From Cellulomonas gelida (GTDB taxonomy: Bacteria > Actinomycetota > Actinomycetes > Actinomycetales > Cellulomonadaceae), in NCBI RefSeq assembly GCF_006538725.1, contig NZ_BJLQ01000030.1, forward strand, positions 1 to 41,009: 41,009 nt of DNA, in the 5' to 3' direction. The translations under genes were made by a program, and so were the position numbers. This document shows, one piece after another, positions 1 through 7,489 of this stretch. Positions within the stretch are counted from its first letter, which is position 1. Each line of letters starts with the position of its first letter. Under the pieces are notes generated by a model. It worked only from the letters and a program-made list of their open reading frames with translations. It had not been told where the DNA came from and made no database searches.

Positions 1-121
1 GCCCCTCACGGGGCGGCCGCCCGCCAGGTCCAACCACGGCCGTGTGCGCACACCGCACCCTCGCCGAGCCCTGCCCCTGGGGAGGGCTCCAGGACGGCCG
101 TCGTGTGAGAGGAAGAGTCTG
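1..121 (+). other. Leader upstream of rbfA, window edge
   Basis: No gene is visible here. The first 14 bases form a small hairpin, GCCCC-TCAC-GGGGC, which may be part of a terminator or processing site behind the gene to the left (in actinobacteria usually infB, inferred from conserved gene order only). The last bases carry the purine-rich ribosome binding stretch AGAGGAAG (about 108-115) for rbfA. A GTG at 44 keeps the frame open, but the encoded residues do not look like RbfA. Confidence 0.4.
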
Positions 122-571
122 ATGGCGGACAGTGCCCGTGCACGCAAGCTGGCGGAGCGGATCCAGCAGGTCGTCGCGCAGATGCTCGACACCCGGGTCA
201 AGGACCCGCGCCTGGGGTTCGTGACCGTGACCGACGTCCGTGTCACGGGGGACCTGCAACACGCCGACGTGTTCTACACGGTGCTCGGGGACGACGAGGA
301 GCGCGCGGGTTCCGCCCTCGCGCTCGAGTCAGCCAAGGGCATCATCCGCTCCGAGGTGGGCAAGCAGACGGGCATCCGGCTCACGCCGACGCTCGCCTTC
401 CACCTCGACGCGGTGCCCGAGACCGCGGCGCACCTCGAGCAGGCGCTCGCCGACGCGGCCCGACGCGACGCGCAGGTGCAGGCGCTGGCGAAGTCGGCGA
501 CGTACGCCGGCGAGGCCGACCCCTACCGCAAGCACGAGGACGACGACGAGTCGGACGAGGCTGAGGCCTGA
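122..571 (+). CDS. rbfA: 30S ribosome-binding factor RbfA
   Basis: RbfA binds the immature 30S subunit and helps 16S rRNA maturation, notably in the cold. The 149-residue product starts [16 protein letters not shown], the usual actinobacterial N-terminus. It carries the KH-type core with the conserved [18 protein letters not shown] stretch (about residues 40-57), and it ends in an acidic tail ([11 protein letters not shown]). I chose the ATG at 122 over an upstream in-frame GTG because of the AGAGGAAG ribosome binding site about 6 bases before it and because family similarity begins there. In most actinobacteria infB lies upstream and truB directly downstream. Here truB is separated by a divergent transporter/regulator pair. 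A strong bidirectional hairpin follows at 605-642, so rbfA transcription probably ends there. Confidence 0.96.
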   Translation: MADSARARKLAERIQQVVAQMLDTRVKDPRLGFVTVTDVRVTGDLQHADVFYTVLGDDEERAGSALALESAKGIIRSEVGKQTGIRLTPTLAFHLDAVPETAAHLEQALADAARRDAQVQALAKSATYAGEADPYRKHEDDDESDEAEA

Positions 572-604
572 GGGATCCCGCACCGCGGCGGTCCGGCGAC
601 ATCA

Positions 605-642
605 CGAGGGCGGCTCGACCTGCACAGGTCGGGCCGCCCTCG
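605..642. terminator. Bidirectional hairpin terminator between rbfA and MFS gene
   Basis: The arms CGAGGGCGGC (605-614) and GCCGCCCTCG (633-642) pair perfectly. The stem continues inward through a T-G pair and CGACCT/AGGTCG to a 4-base GCAC loop, about 17 pairs in all. There is no clear T-run, as is common in high-GC actinobacteria. It lies between two convergent genes and can serve both. Confidence 0.75.
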
Positions 643-679
643 CGCGTGCACGGCGTCTCGCTCCGGGCGCCGGGCGCTC

Positions 680-2197
680 TCAGCGCGTGGCGAGCGCGGG
701 TTCGTCGTCGTTCTCGTCGGCCACGCGTGCGAGATCTGCCGAGTCGACCGGCAGGGTCGGCGCCTCCGGCGTGATGCGGCCCGTGCTGCGGGGCATGAGC
801 GCGGCGACGACCGCGCCGAGGGCGACCACGGCCGCGCCGACGAAGGCCGCGGGCCGCAACCCCTGCGCGTAGCCGTCGGGCGTGAGCGTGCCGTCGGCGG
901 CCTGGAACACGGCGACGATCACGGCGACACCGACGGCCCCGCCGACCTCGCGGATCGTCGCGTTGACCGAGCTCGCGGTGCCATGGTCGTCGGGCACCAT
1001 GTCGGCCAGCACGGCGGTCGCCGACGGTGCGAACGTCAGGCCCATGCCGAGCCCCGCCAGGGCCAGGCCGGGCACGATGTCGGCGTACACGGTCGCGTCC
1101 CCGATCACGGCGGCCTGCCACGCGAGGCCCACTGCTTGGAGCGCGAGCCCGGCCGTGAGCAGGGGGCGCACGCCGAGCCGCGGCGCGAGCATCCCGGCGA
1201 TCGGCGCGACGAGCATGGGAGCCGCGGTCCAGGGCAGCGTCCGGAGCCCGGCCTGCAGGGGCGTGTAGCCCATCGCGATCTGCAGGTACTGCGAGAGCAC
1301 GAAGACGGTGCCGAACACGCCCACCGAGAACAGGAACGAGCTGCCGTTCGCGGCCGCGAAGGACCGCACCCGGAACAGCCGCAGGGGGACCAACGGGTGG
1401 TCCGTGGACGCCTCACGCCGGACGAACGCGACCAGGAGCACGACGCCTGCTGTGAGCGCCCCGACCACCCTGCCGGACGTCCAGCCGTCGTCGTTGCCGT
1501 TCACGACCGCCCACACGATCGCCAGGACGCCGGTGCCGGCGAACGCGAGACCCACCAGGTCGATGCGCTGACGACGACCGAACGACTCGGGAAGGACGCG
1601 CAGCACGAGGGGCACGGCGACGAGCGCCACGGGCACGTTGATCCAGAAGATCGCCTCCCACGAGATGCCCTGGACCACCGCTCCGCCGATCACGGGCCCG
1701 AGCGCGACCCCGAGACCCGAGACCGCGCCCCAGACTCCGATCGCCATCGCGCGGCGTGCGCGCGGCACGGCGGCCGCGAGCAGCGTGAGGGACAGCGGCA
1801 TGATCGCGGCTGCGCCGGCGCCCTGGACCGCACGCGCGGCGATGAGCGCCTCGGGGGTCGTGGCGAGCGCCGAGGCGATCGAGGCGAGCGCGAACACCCC
1901 GATCCCGACGAGGAAGACGCGGCGTCGGCCGAGGCGGTCGCCGAGGGTCGCCGCGGCGATCATGAGCGAGGCGAACGCGAGCGTGTACGCGTTGATCATC
2001 CACTGGAGCTCGCTCAGCGAGGCGGACAGCTCGGTGCGCAGCACGGGCAGCGCCGTGGTCATGACGAGGTTGTCGAGGGTCGCCATGAACATCGGCAGCG
2101 ACGCGGCCAGGAGCGCGATGCCGGTGCGGGCCGCTCGGGGGCGTGCGCGAGGGGCACGCACCGCGGTGGGCGGTTCGTCGTGGCGGGACGTGGTCAT
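680..2197 (-). CDS. MFS multidrug exporter, DHA2 (EmrB/QacA) type
   Basis: A predicted drug:proton antiporter of the inner membrane, 505 residues. What is seen: a soluble N-terminus; a first membrane helix with the DHA2-type LDNLVMTTALP motif; an MFS motif A (GDRLGRRRVF) between helices 2 and 3; a motif-C-like GPVIGG in helix 5; and a run of further hydrophobic helices consistent with about 14 segments. The start at 2197 follows a good AGGGAG ribosome binding site. The open frame extends further upstream, but across the promoter. It is transcribed divergently from a TetR gene, with a 91-base shared intergenic region holding a strong promoter and a palindrome. The substrate cannot be read from sequence. 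Export of an antibiotic, biocide or sugar-derived compound is an inference from family and context. Confidence 0.9.
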   Translation of the reverse strand: MTTSRHDEPPTAVRAPRARPRAARTGIALLAASLPMFMATLDNLVMTTALPVLRTELSASLSELQWMINAYTLAFASLMIAAATLGDRLGRRRVFLVGIGVFALASIASALATTPEALIAARAVQGAGAAAIMPLSLTLLAAAVPRARRAMAIGVWGAVSGLGVALGPVIGGAVVQGISWEAIFWINVPVALVAVPLVLRVLPESFGRRQRIDLVGLAFAGTGVLAIVWAVVNGNDDGWTSGRVVGALTAGVVLLVAFVRREASTDHPLVPLRLFRVRSFAAANGSSFLFSVGVFGTVFVLSQYLQIAMGYTPLQAGLRTLPWTAAPMLVAPIAGMLAPRLGVRPLLTAGLALQAVGLAWQAAVIGDATVYADIVPGLALAGLGMGLTFAPSATAVLADMVPDDHGTASSVNATIREVGGAVGVAVIVAVFQAADGTLTPDGYAQGLRPAAFVGAAVVALGAVVAALMPRSTGRITPEAPTLPVDSADLARVADENDDEPALATR

Positions 2198-2234
2198 CGG
2201 GTGCTCCCTGCGGTCGAGGTCGATCTGTTGGCAT

Positions 2235-2248
2235 TGAGTGATTACTAA
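2235..2248. promoter_or_regulatory. Candidate TetR operator
   Basis: TGAGTGATTACTAA is an imperfect 14-base palindrome: 5 of 7 base pairs match, with AGT/ACT as the core half-sites. It sits a few bases downstream of the expected start site of the MFS transcript, where a bound dimer would block transcription. That this is the site for the adjacent TetR protein is inferred from position and symmetry. Confidence 0.5.
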
Positions 2249-2257
2249 CAAGATCCG

Positions 2258-2286
2258 ACCGTAGGCATCGGCTGATAACCTGTCAA
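2258..2286 (-). promoter_or_regulatory. Sigma70-type promoter of the MFS gene
   Basis: On the minus strand there is a perfect TTGACA -35 box (2286-2281), exactly 17 bases, then a TACGGT -10 box (2263-2258). The predicted start site is near 2251, giving a leader of about 53 bases with the AGGGAG site at its end. It is the best-formed promoter in the window. The -35 box almost touches the TetR start codon, so regulation of the two genes is likely linked. Confidence 0.75.
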
Positions 2287-2288
2287 CC

Positions 2289-2888
2289 ATGTCGAGCAGC
2301 GCTGTGCCGAGCGAGGTCGCCGTCAAGGAGTCCGCTCGTGCCGTCCGGATGTCGGGCGACGAGCGCCGCGAGCAGATCCTGCTGGCGGCCCGCCACGTGT
2401 TCGCCGAGGGTGGGTTCGCGGCGACGACCGACGAGGTCGCGCGCGCCGCGGCGATCTCGCAGCCGTACGTCGTGCGCCTCTTCGGCTCGAAGCGTGACCT
2501 GTTCGTCGAGGTGTACCGCCAGGCGGCGGGCGAGGTCATCGAGGTGCTGACCGCCGCCGCCCAGGAGGCCGACCCTGGCGAGGCGATGGGACGTGCCTAC
2601 CTCGAGCTCATCGAGGACCGGGACCTGCTGCGGCTGCTGATGCACGGCTTCATCGCGAGCGCCGACGAGGAGGTGGGGCGCGTCGCGCGGCACTGCCTCG
2701 GCGAGGCGTACCGCCTGTTCGTCGCGAGCACGGGCGCCGAGCCGGACGAGGCGCGGCAGTTCGTGGCGTTCGGCATGCTCCTCAACGTGCTCGTCGCGGT
2801 CGACGCGGACGCGCACCGCGGCGAGGACGCCGGCATGGACGCGCTGATCGACTGCGTGGTCCTCGCGACCCGCCGGGCCCAGGCATGA
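2289..2888 (+). CDS. TetR-family transcriptional regulator
   Basis: A 199-residue one-component repressor. The N-terminal helix-turn-helix is clear at about residues 29-76 (EQILLAARHVFAEGGF, then VARAAAISQPYVVRLFGSKRDL, the classic TetR recognition helix region). The rest is an all-helical ligand-binding and dimerisation domain with no recognisable ligand signature. It is divergent from the MFS exporter, the usual layout for a drug-responsive repressor controlling its exporter and itself. No Shine-Dalgarno site precedes the ATG; a weak GATAAC box ends 9 bases before it, so the message may be leaderless or nearly so. An internal ATG at 2349 is a less likely start. Its stop codon overlaps the truB start by 4 bases (ATGA), which couples truB translation to this gene. 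Confidence 0.92.
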   Translation: MSSSAVPSEVAVKESARAVRMSGDERREQILLAARHVFAEGGFAATTDEVARAAAISQPYVVRLFGSKRDLFVEVYRQAAGEVIEVLTAAAQEADPGEAMGRAYLELIEDRDLLRLLMHGFIASADEEVGRVARHCLGEAYRLFVASTGAEPDEARQFVAFGMLLNVLVAVDADAHRGEDAGMDALIDCVVLATRRAQA

Positions 2889-3877
2889 GCGGAGCGCCCG
2901 AGGTGCGCGCGCCCGGCGCGCGCCGGCAGCGGGACGAGGGTGCACGACGACGGCGCCCGACCGCACCGGACGGGTTCGTGATCGTCGACAAGCCCGGGGG
3001 CTGGACGAGCCACGACGTCGTGGCGCGCATGCGCGGACTCGCAGGCACACGCAAGGTCGGTCACGCCGGCACGCTCGACCCGATGGCGACGGGCGTGCTC
3101 GTCGTCGGCGTCGGCCGTGCCACGAAGCTGCTGACCTATGTGGTCGGCGCCGACAAGGAGTACACCGCGACGATCCGGCTGGGCGTCGCCACGACGACCG
3201 AGGACGCCGAGGGCGAGGTCACGCGCGCGCAGGACGCCGACCACCTCACCCGCGACGAGATCGTCGCGGCGGCTCGCGGGCTCACCGGCGACGTCATGCA
3301 GGTGCCCAGTGCCGTCTCGGCGATCAAGGTCGACGGTGAGCGCGCGTACGCACGCGTCCGGGCGGGGGAGCAGGTCGAGCTCGCGGCGCGCCCGGTGACG
3401 ATTGCCGAGCTCGTCGTCGGCGAGATGCGTGAGGCGTCGGCCGACGACGTGCGGGTGCTCGACGTCGACGTCCGCACGGTCGTGTCGTCGGGGACGTACG
3501 TGCGGGCGCTCGCGCGCGACCTCGGCCTCGCGCTCGGCGTCGGGGCGCACCTGGTCGCGCTGCGGCGCACGCGCGTCGGCGGCTACCGGCTCGACGACGC
3601 GCGCACGCTCGACGAGCTCGCACGCACGCCGGACGACGTCCCGCTCGACGTGATGCCGCTCGCGGACGCGGCACGCGGCACCTTCCCCGTGTACGACGTG
3701 ACCGAGGCCCAGGAGCGTGCGCTCGGCTACGGCCAGGGGATCGAGGCCTACCCGCCGTCGGTCACCGACGACCCGGACCAGACGGTCGCGGCGATCGGCC
3801 CGGACGGACGCCTCGTCGCCCTGCTGCGCCTGCGCGAGGGCAAAGCCCGGCCGGTGCTCGTCCTCGCCGTCGCCTGA
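2885..3877 (+). CDS. truB: tRNA pseudouridine(55) synthase TruB
   Basis: TruB makes pseudouridine 55 in the T-loop of tRNAs. In this 330-residue protein the catalytic motif GTLDP carries the nucleophile Asp65. It is preceded by the FVIVDKPGGWTSHDVV and RKVGHAG segments typical of the family. The first 28 or so residues are an unusual Arg-rich basic extension (GARRQRDEGARRRR) before the conserved start of the fold; it could aid RNA binding, or the true start could be internal. The ATG overlaps the TetR stop (ATGA) with no separate promoter visible, so expression probably depends on the regulator's transcript. In most actinobacteria it sits directly between rbfA and ribF; here foreign-looking genes flank it on both sides. 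Confidence 0.95.
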   Translation: MSGAPEVRAPGARRQRDEGARRRRPTAPDGFVIVDKPGGWTSHDVVARMRGLAGTRKVGHAGTLDPMATGVLVVGVGRATKLLTYVVGADKEYTATIRLGVATTTEDAEGEVTRAQDADHLTRDEIVAAARGLTGDVMQVPSAVSAIKVDGERAYARVRAGEQVELAARPVTIAELVVGEMREASADDVRVLDVDVRTVVSSGTYVRALARDLGLALGVGAHLVALRRTRVGGYRLDDARTLDELARTPDDVPLDVMPLADAARGTFPVYDVTEAQERALGYGQGIEAYPPSVTDDPDQTVAAIGPDGRLVALLRLREGKARPVLVLAVA

Positions 3878-3908
3878 TCCCGCGATCGGCGACGGCTGGA
3901 CGGGTGAA

Positions 3909-3921
3909 CTAAACGGTTCAG
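3909..3921. promoter_or_regulatory. Candidate LacI-type operator upstream of the cellulase
   Basis: CTAAACGGTTCAG is a 13-base palindrome with 5 of 6 matching pairs around a central G. It is nested in a second inverted repeat, TGAAC (3905-3909) / GTTCA (3916-3920). LacI-family regulators of sugar genes in actinobacteria bind sites of this general style with a central CG. The site lies about 115 bases before the cellulase start. Which protein binds it is unknown; no LacI gene is in the window. Confidence 0.4.
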
Positions 3922-3980
3922 GCGGTCCGGGACCGGTTTCGGCGTCCCGTATGTCCTGGTACGTTCCGCGTAGCGACGAT

Positions 3981-4001
3981 CGGGAGCTCCGTCCGCTCCC
4001 G
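3981..4001. promoter_or_regulatory. Inverted repeat in the cellulase leader
   Basis: CGGGAGC (3981-3987) and GCTCCCG (3995-4001) form a perfect 7-base inverted repeat with a 7-base spacer, ending 34 bases before the start codon. The half-sites match GGGAGC/GCTCCC, which occurs in the CelR/CebR operators of cellulolytic actinobacteria (there as a continuous TGGGAGCGCTCCCA palindrome). Here the spacing differs, so it may be an altered operator or an RNA hairpin in the leader. Confidence 0.4.
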
Positions 4002-4035
4002 GGGCAAGCGCTGTCAGGCCTCTCAAGGAGACAAC

Positions 4036-7000
4036 GTGGTTTCCTGGTTCCGTCGCCGTGCGCGCACGGCCGCCCTGTCCGCCGGCCTGACGGCCGCGGC
4101 CCTCGTCGCGACCGCCGCAGTCGCGCCCGGAGCGTTCGCCAATCCCGTCGAGTCCCCGCACGACTTCGCCGACGGGACGCAGGGCTGGTACAGCTACGGC
4201 GGCGACTCGTCGTCGTCCGTGGTGGACGGTGAGCTCTGCGTCGTCGTCCCCGCCGGGACGACGAACCCCTGGGACGTCGCGGCGCAGCACGACGGGGTGG
4301 CGTTCCAGGCGGGCGGCACCTACACGGTGTCGTTCTCCGCGCACACCACCGCGCCCGTCTCGGTGAACCTGCGCGCCGGCATCGGGTGGCCCGACGACGT
4401 GTCGTCGACCGTCGCCCTCACCGAGGAGAAGCAGGACTACGCGTTCTCCTGGACGCCCGAGTTCAGCGGCGACGGGAACCTCTCCTTCCAGCTCGGCGCG
4501 CAGGCGGCCGACTACACGTTCTGCCTCGACGACTTCCAGCTCAGCGGGGACGTCGAGCTGCTCCCCGACACGAGCTTCGACGGTGTGCTGCCCGAGGGCT
4601 GGAGCGCGAACGGCTGGACCGTCACGTCCGAGCCCGGCGAGGGTGAGCCCCTGTGCTTCGAGGTCCTCGACAGCTCGGGCCAGTACGCGGGCCTCGTGCT
4701 CAACGGCCTGCCGATCGAGGCGGACGCCAACTACCGCCTCGCGTACACGGCGAGCGCGAGCAACGGAGCGACGATCCGCACGATCGTCGGCGAGAACGCC
4801 GAGCCGTGGCGCACCGCGTTCGTCGACAACACCGAGCTGACCACCGACCTGCAGGAGCACGTCCTGGCGTTCACGTCGCCTCTGACGTTCCCGGCCGAGT
4901 CGTCCGACCCGACCGTCGGCGTGGGCCAGCTCGCGCTGCAGATGGGTGCTCGCGGCGACTTCACCTTCTGCATCACGAGCATCTCGCTGCAGAAGGTCGC
5001 CACGCCGCCGCCGCCGTACGAGCCGGACGTGCGCGGCCCGGTCCGGGTCAACCAGCTCGGCTACCTGCCGGACGGGCCGAAGAACGCGACGGTCGTGAGC
5101 GACGCCGCCGAGCCCCTCGCGTGGGAGCTGCAGGACGCGGCGCAGCAGGTGGTCGCCTCCGGCGAGGCCACCCCGGCGGGCGTCGACCCGACGTCGCAGC
5201 TCGCGGTCCAGACGATCGACTTCAGCAGCTTCAGCACGCCGGGAAGCGGGTACACGCTCGTCGTCGGTGAGGACCGCAGCGACCCGTTCGCCATCTCGGC
5301 GACGCTGTACGACCAGCTGCGCTACGACGCGCTGAACTACTTCTACCCCGTGCGATCGGGTATCGCGGTCGACGTCCCGGACGACCGGTACGACCGGCCC
5401 GCCGGGCACGTGTCCGGGCCTGACGGAGGGGTCAACAAGGGTGACCTGGACGTCGCGTGCCTCACCTCCGCCGAGGACGGCGGCTCGTGGTCGTACGGGA
5501 CGTGGGCGTGCCCCGAGGGGTACTCGCTCGACGTCGTCGGTGGCTGGTACGACGCGGGCGACCATGGCAAGTACGTGGTCAACGGCGGCATCGCGGTCGC
5601 TCAGCTGCTCGGCATGTACGAGCGGACGCTGCACACGAAGAACGCCGTCAAGGGCGCCCTCGGCGACGCCACGCTGGACGTGCCCGGCGACGAGAGCGGC
5701 AACCGCGTGCCGGACGTGCTCGACGAGGCGCGCTGGCAGCTCGACTTCCTGCTCGCGATGCAGGTGCCCGCCGGCTCGGGGATGACGGTCTCCGCGACGG
5801 ACTCCCGCTCGCTCGACGGCCTCGTGCACCACAAGATCCACGACGTGGGCTGGACGGGGCTCGGGCTCCTGCCGTCGCAGGACCCGCAGCTGCGACGCCT
5901 GCACCGCCCGTCGACGGCGGCCACGCTCAACCTCGCCGCGGCTGCGGCGCAGGGTGCGCGACTGTTCCGCACGTACGACAAGGCGTACTCGCAGAAGCTG
6001 CTCACCGCGGCGCGGACGGCCTACGCGGCCGCCAAGCGCGTGCCCGACCTGTACGCGCCGGTGACGGCGGGGCAGAACGGCGGAGGCCCGTACGACGACG
6101 CCAACGTGACCGACGAGTTCTACTGGGCGGCCGCAGAGCTCTTCCTGACCACGGGCGACCGCGACGTCAAGGCCGACGTGCTCGCCAGCCCGCTCGCGGC
6201 CTCCGACATCTGGTCGCGCACCGGGTTCTCGTGGGGGAGCGTGGCCCCGCTCGCGCGGATGGACCTCGCGACGGTGCCCAACAACCTGCCGACGCGCAAG
6301 GCCATCCGTGCCTCGGTGGTCGCAGGAGCGGACACCTACCTCGCGTGGCAGGGCGACGAGGCGTTCGGCCAGGCCTACCCGGGCCAGGCGGACGGTTCGT
6401 ACGAGTGGGGCTCGAACTCGGCCGTGCTCAACAACCAGGTGGTCCTGGCCACGGCCTACGACCTCACGGGTGACCCCGCGTACGCCCGCGCCGTGCTCGA
6501 GTCGATGGACTACCTGCTCGGCCGCAACGCGCTGAACAACTCGTACATCACGGGGTACGGCACCGAGTTCTCGTCGCACCAGCACAGCCGGTGGCTCGTG
6601 CCGCCGCCGCCGGGCACGGTCTCGGGTGGTCCCAACTCGCAGCGCGGCACGTGGGACCCGGTGATGAACCGGCTCTACCCCGCGGGCCACGAGTGCGCGC
6701 CGCAGCTGTGCTACGTCGACGACATCGAGGCGTGGTCGGTCAACGAGCTGACGATCAACTGGAACGCGCCGATGTCGTGGGTCGCGTCGTTCGTCGCCGA
6801 CCTCGGTGCCAAGGGTGTGCCGGCCGCGCCGGCCGTCACGACCCAGCCCCAGGACGCGACGGTCGCACCTGGCGCGACCGTGCAGTTCGTCGCGGCCGCG
6901 ACGGGTAGCCCGACGCCCACCGTGCGGTGGGAGTCGCGACACGGCAAGGGTCGCTGGGCCACGGTCCGCGGGGTGACGTCCACGACGCTGACCGTCAAGG

Positions 7001-7383
7001 CGTCCCCGGCGACTGACGGCACGCAGTACCGCGCGGTCTTCACGAACGCGTCCGGCTCGGTCGCGACCGACGCCGCGACGCTGCGGATCGAGCGTGCGGC
7101 GCCGCAGGTGACCACGCACCCGGCGTCCGTGAGCGGCAAGGCGGGTACGCGCGTCACGCTGCGGGCTGCGGCCAGCGGCTACCCGGTGCCGCGCATCCAG
7201 TGGCAGGTGCGCGAGCGCGGCTCGTCGCGGTGGGTGGACCTGCGCCACGCGTGCGGCACGGCGCTGAGCCTCGTCGTCGGGCCCGGCACCGACGGGGACC
7301 GCTACCGCGCGGTGTTCACCAACGACGCCGGCTCGGCCACGACCGACGAGGCGTCCGTCACCCTGGTCCGCGGCCCCAGGTGA
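4036..7383 (+). CDS. cenC: Secreted GH9 endoglucanase, CenC-like, with two CBM4 modules
   Basis: Hydrolyses beta-1,4-glucan chains outside the cell. The 1,115-residue layout matches Cellulomonas fimi CenC (about 1,100 residues). A Sec signal peptide with twin-Arg-rich start ends near AFA (residues 33-35). Two CBM4 carbohydrate-binding modules follow (about 36-170 and 173-325), each ending in a conserved FCLDDF/FCITSI strand. Then come an Ig-like N-terminal GH9 domain (about 334-420, starting VRVNQLGYLP) and the GH9 catalytic domain (about 424-927). The catalytic residues are visible: DAGDH with Asp506 and Asp509 (base), and NELTINWN with Glu904 (acid); the SSHQHSRW substrate loop is also present. 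Two Ig-like domains end the protein (about 930-1024 and 1025-1113). GTG start with AAGGAG 5 bases upstream. It interrupts the truB-ribF pair. A strong terminator follows. The gene symbol is by resemblance. Confidence 0.93.
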   Translation: MVSWFRRRARTAALSAGLTAAALVATAAVAPGAFANPVESPHDFADGTQGWYSYGGDSSSSVVDGELCVVVPAGTTNPWDVAAQHDGVAFQAGGTYTVSFSAHTTAPVSVNLRAGIGWPDDVSSTVALTEEKQDYAFSWTPEFSGDGNLSFQLGAQAADYTFCLDDFQLSGDVELLPDTSFDGVLPEGWSANGWTVTSEPGEGEPLCFEVLDSSGQYAGLVLNGLPIEADANYRLAYTASASNGATIRTIVGENAEPWRTAFVDNTELTTDLQEHVLAFTSPLTFPAESSDPTVGVGQLALQMGARGDFTFCITSISLQKVATPPPPYEPDVRGPVRVNQLGYLPDGPKNATVVSDAAEPLAWELQDAAQQVVASGEATPAGVDPTSQLAVQTIDFSSFSTPGSGYTLVVGEDRSDPFAISATLYDQLRYDALNYFYPVRSGIAVDVPDDRYDRPAGHVSGPDGGVNKGDLDVACLTSAEDGGSWSYGTWACPEGYSLDVVGGWYDAGDHGKYVVNGGIAVAQLLGMYERTLHTKNAVKGALGDATLDVPGDESGNRVPDVLDEARWQLDFLLAMQVPAGSGMTVSATDSRSLDGLVHHKIHDVGWTGLGLLPSQDPQLRRLHRPSTAATLNLAAAAAQGARLFRTYDKAYSQKLLTAARTAYAAAKRVPDLYAPVTAGQNGGGPYDDANVTDEFYWAAAELFLTTGDRDVKADVLASPLAASDIWSRTGFSWGSVAPLARMDLATVPNNLPTRKAIRASVVAGADTYLAWQGDEAFGQAYPGQADGSYEWGSNSAVLNNQVVLATAYDLTGDPAYARAVLESMDYLLGRNALNNSYITGYGTEFSSHQHSRWLVPPPPGTVSGGPNSQRGTWDPVMNRLYPAGHECAPQLCYVDDIEAWSVNELTINWNAPMSWVASFVADLGAKGVPAAPAVTTQPQDATVAPGATVQFVAAATGSPTPTVRWESRHGKGRWATVRGVTSTTLTVKASPATDGTQYRAVFTNASGSVATDAATLRIERAAPQVTTHPASVSGKAGTRVTLRAAASGYPVPRIQWQVRERGSSRWVDLRHACGTALSLVVGPGTDGDRYRAVFTNDAGSATTDEASVTLVRGPR

Positions 7384-7393
7384 CGTACCACGT

Positions 7394-7441
7394 GCGCGGC
7401 CTCGTCGTCGCTGCCCCGCAGGCAGCACGACGAGGCCGCGC
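7394..7441 (+). terminator. Long hairpin terminator after the cellulase gene
   Basis: The arms at 7394-7415 and 7421-7441 pair over about 21 bases with one bulged C. Inner pairing is GCTGCC/GGCAGC around a CCGCA loop, and outer pairing is GCGCGGCCTCGTCGT. It begins 10 bases after the stop codon. No T-run follows. Confidence 0.8.
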
Positions 7442-7477
7442 CACGGGACGGCGCAGCGCCCGACCGTGACGCGGTGG

Positions 7478-7483
7478 CATGAT
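7478..7483 (+). promoter_or_regulatory. -10 box for leaderless ribF
   Basis: CATGAT lies 6 bases before the GTG at 7490, with no ribosome binding site between. This spacing puts the transcript start on the start codon. No good -35 box is seen. Confidence 0.45.
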
Positions 7484-7489
7484 CGGCGG

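Noticed and set aside
3928..3949. CGGGAC-N10-GTCCCG stem as a truB terminator
   Set aside because: Six pairs with a 10-base loop is weak and could be chance in this GC content.
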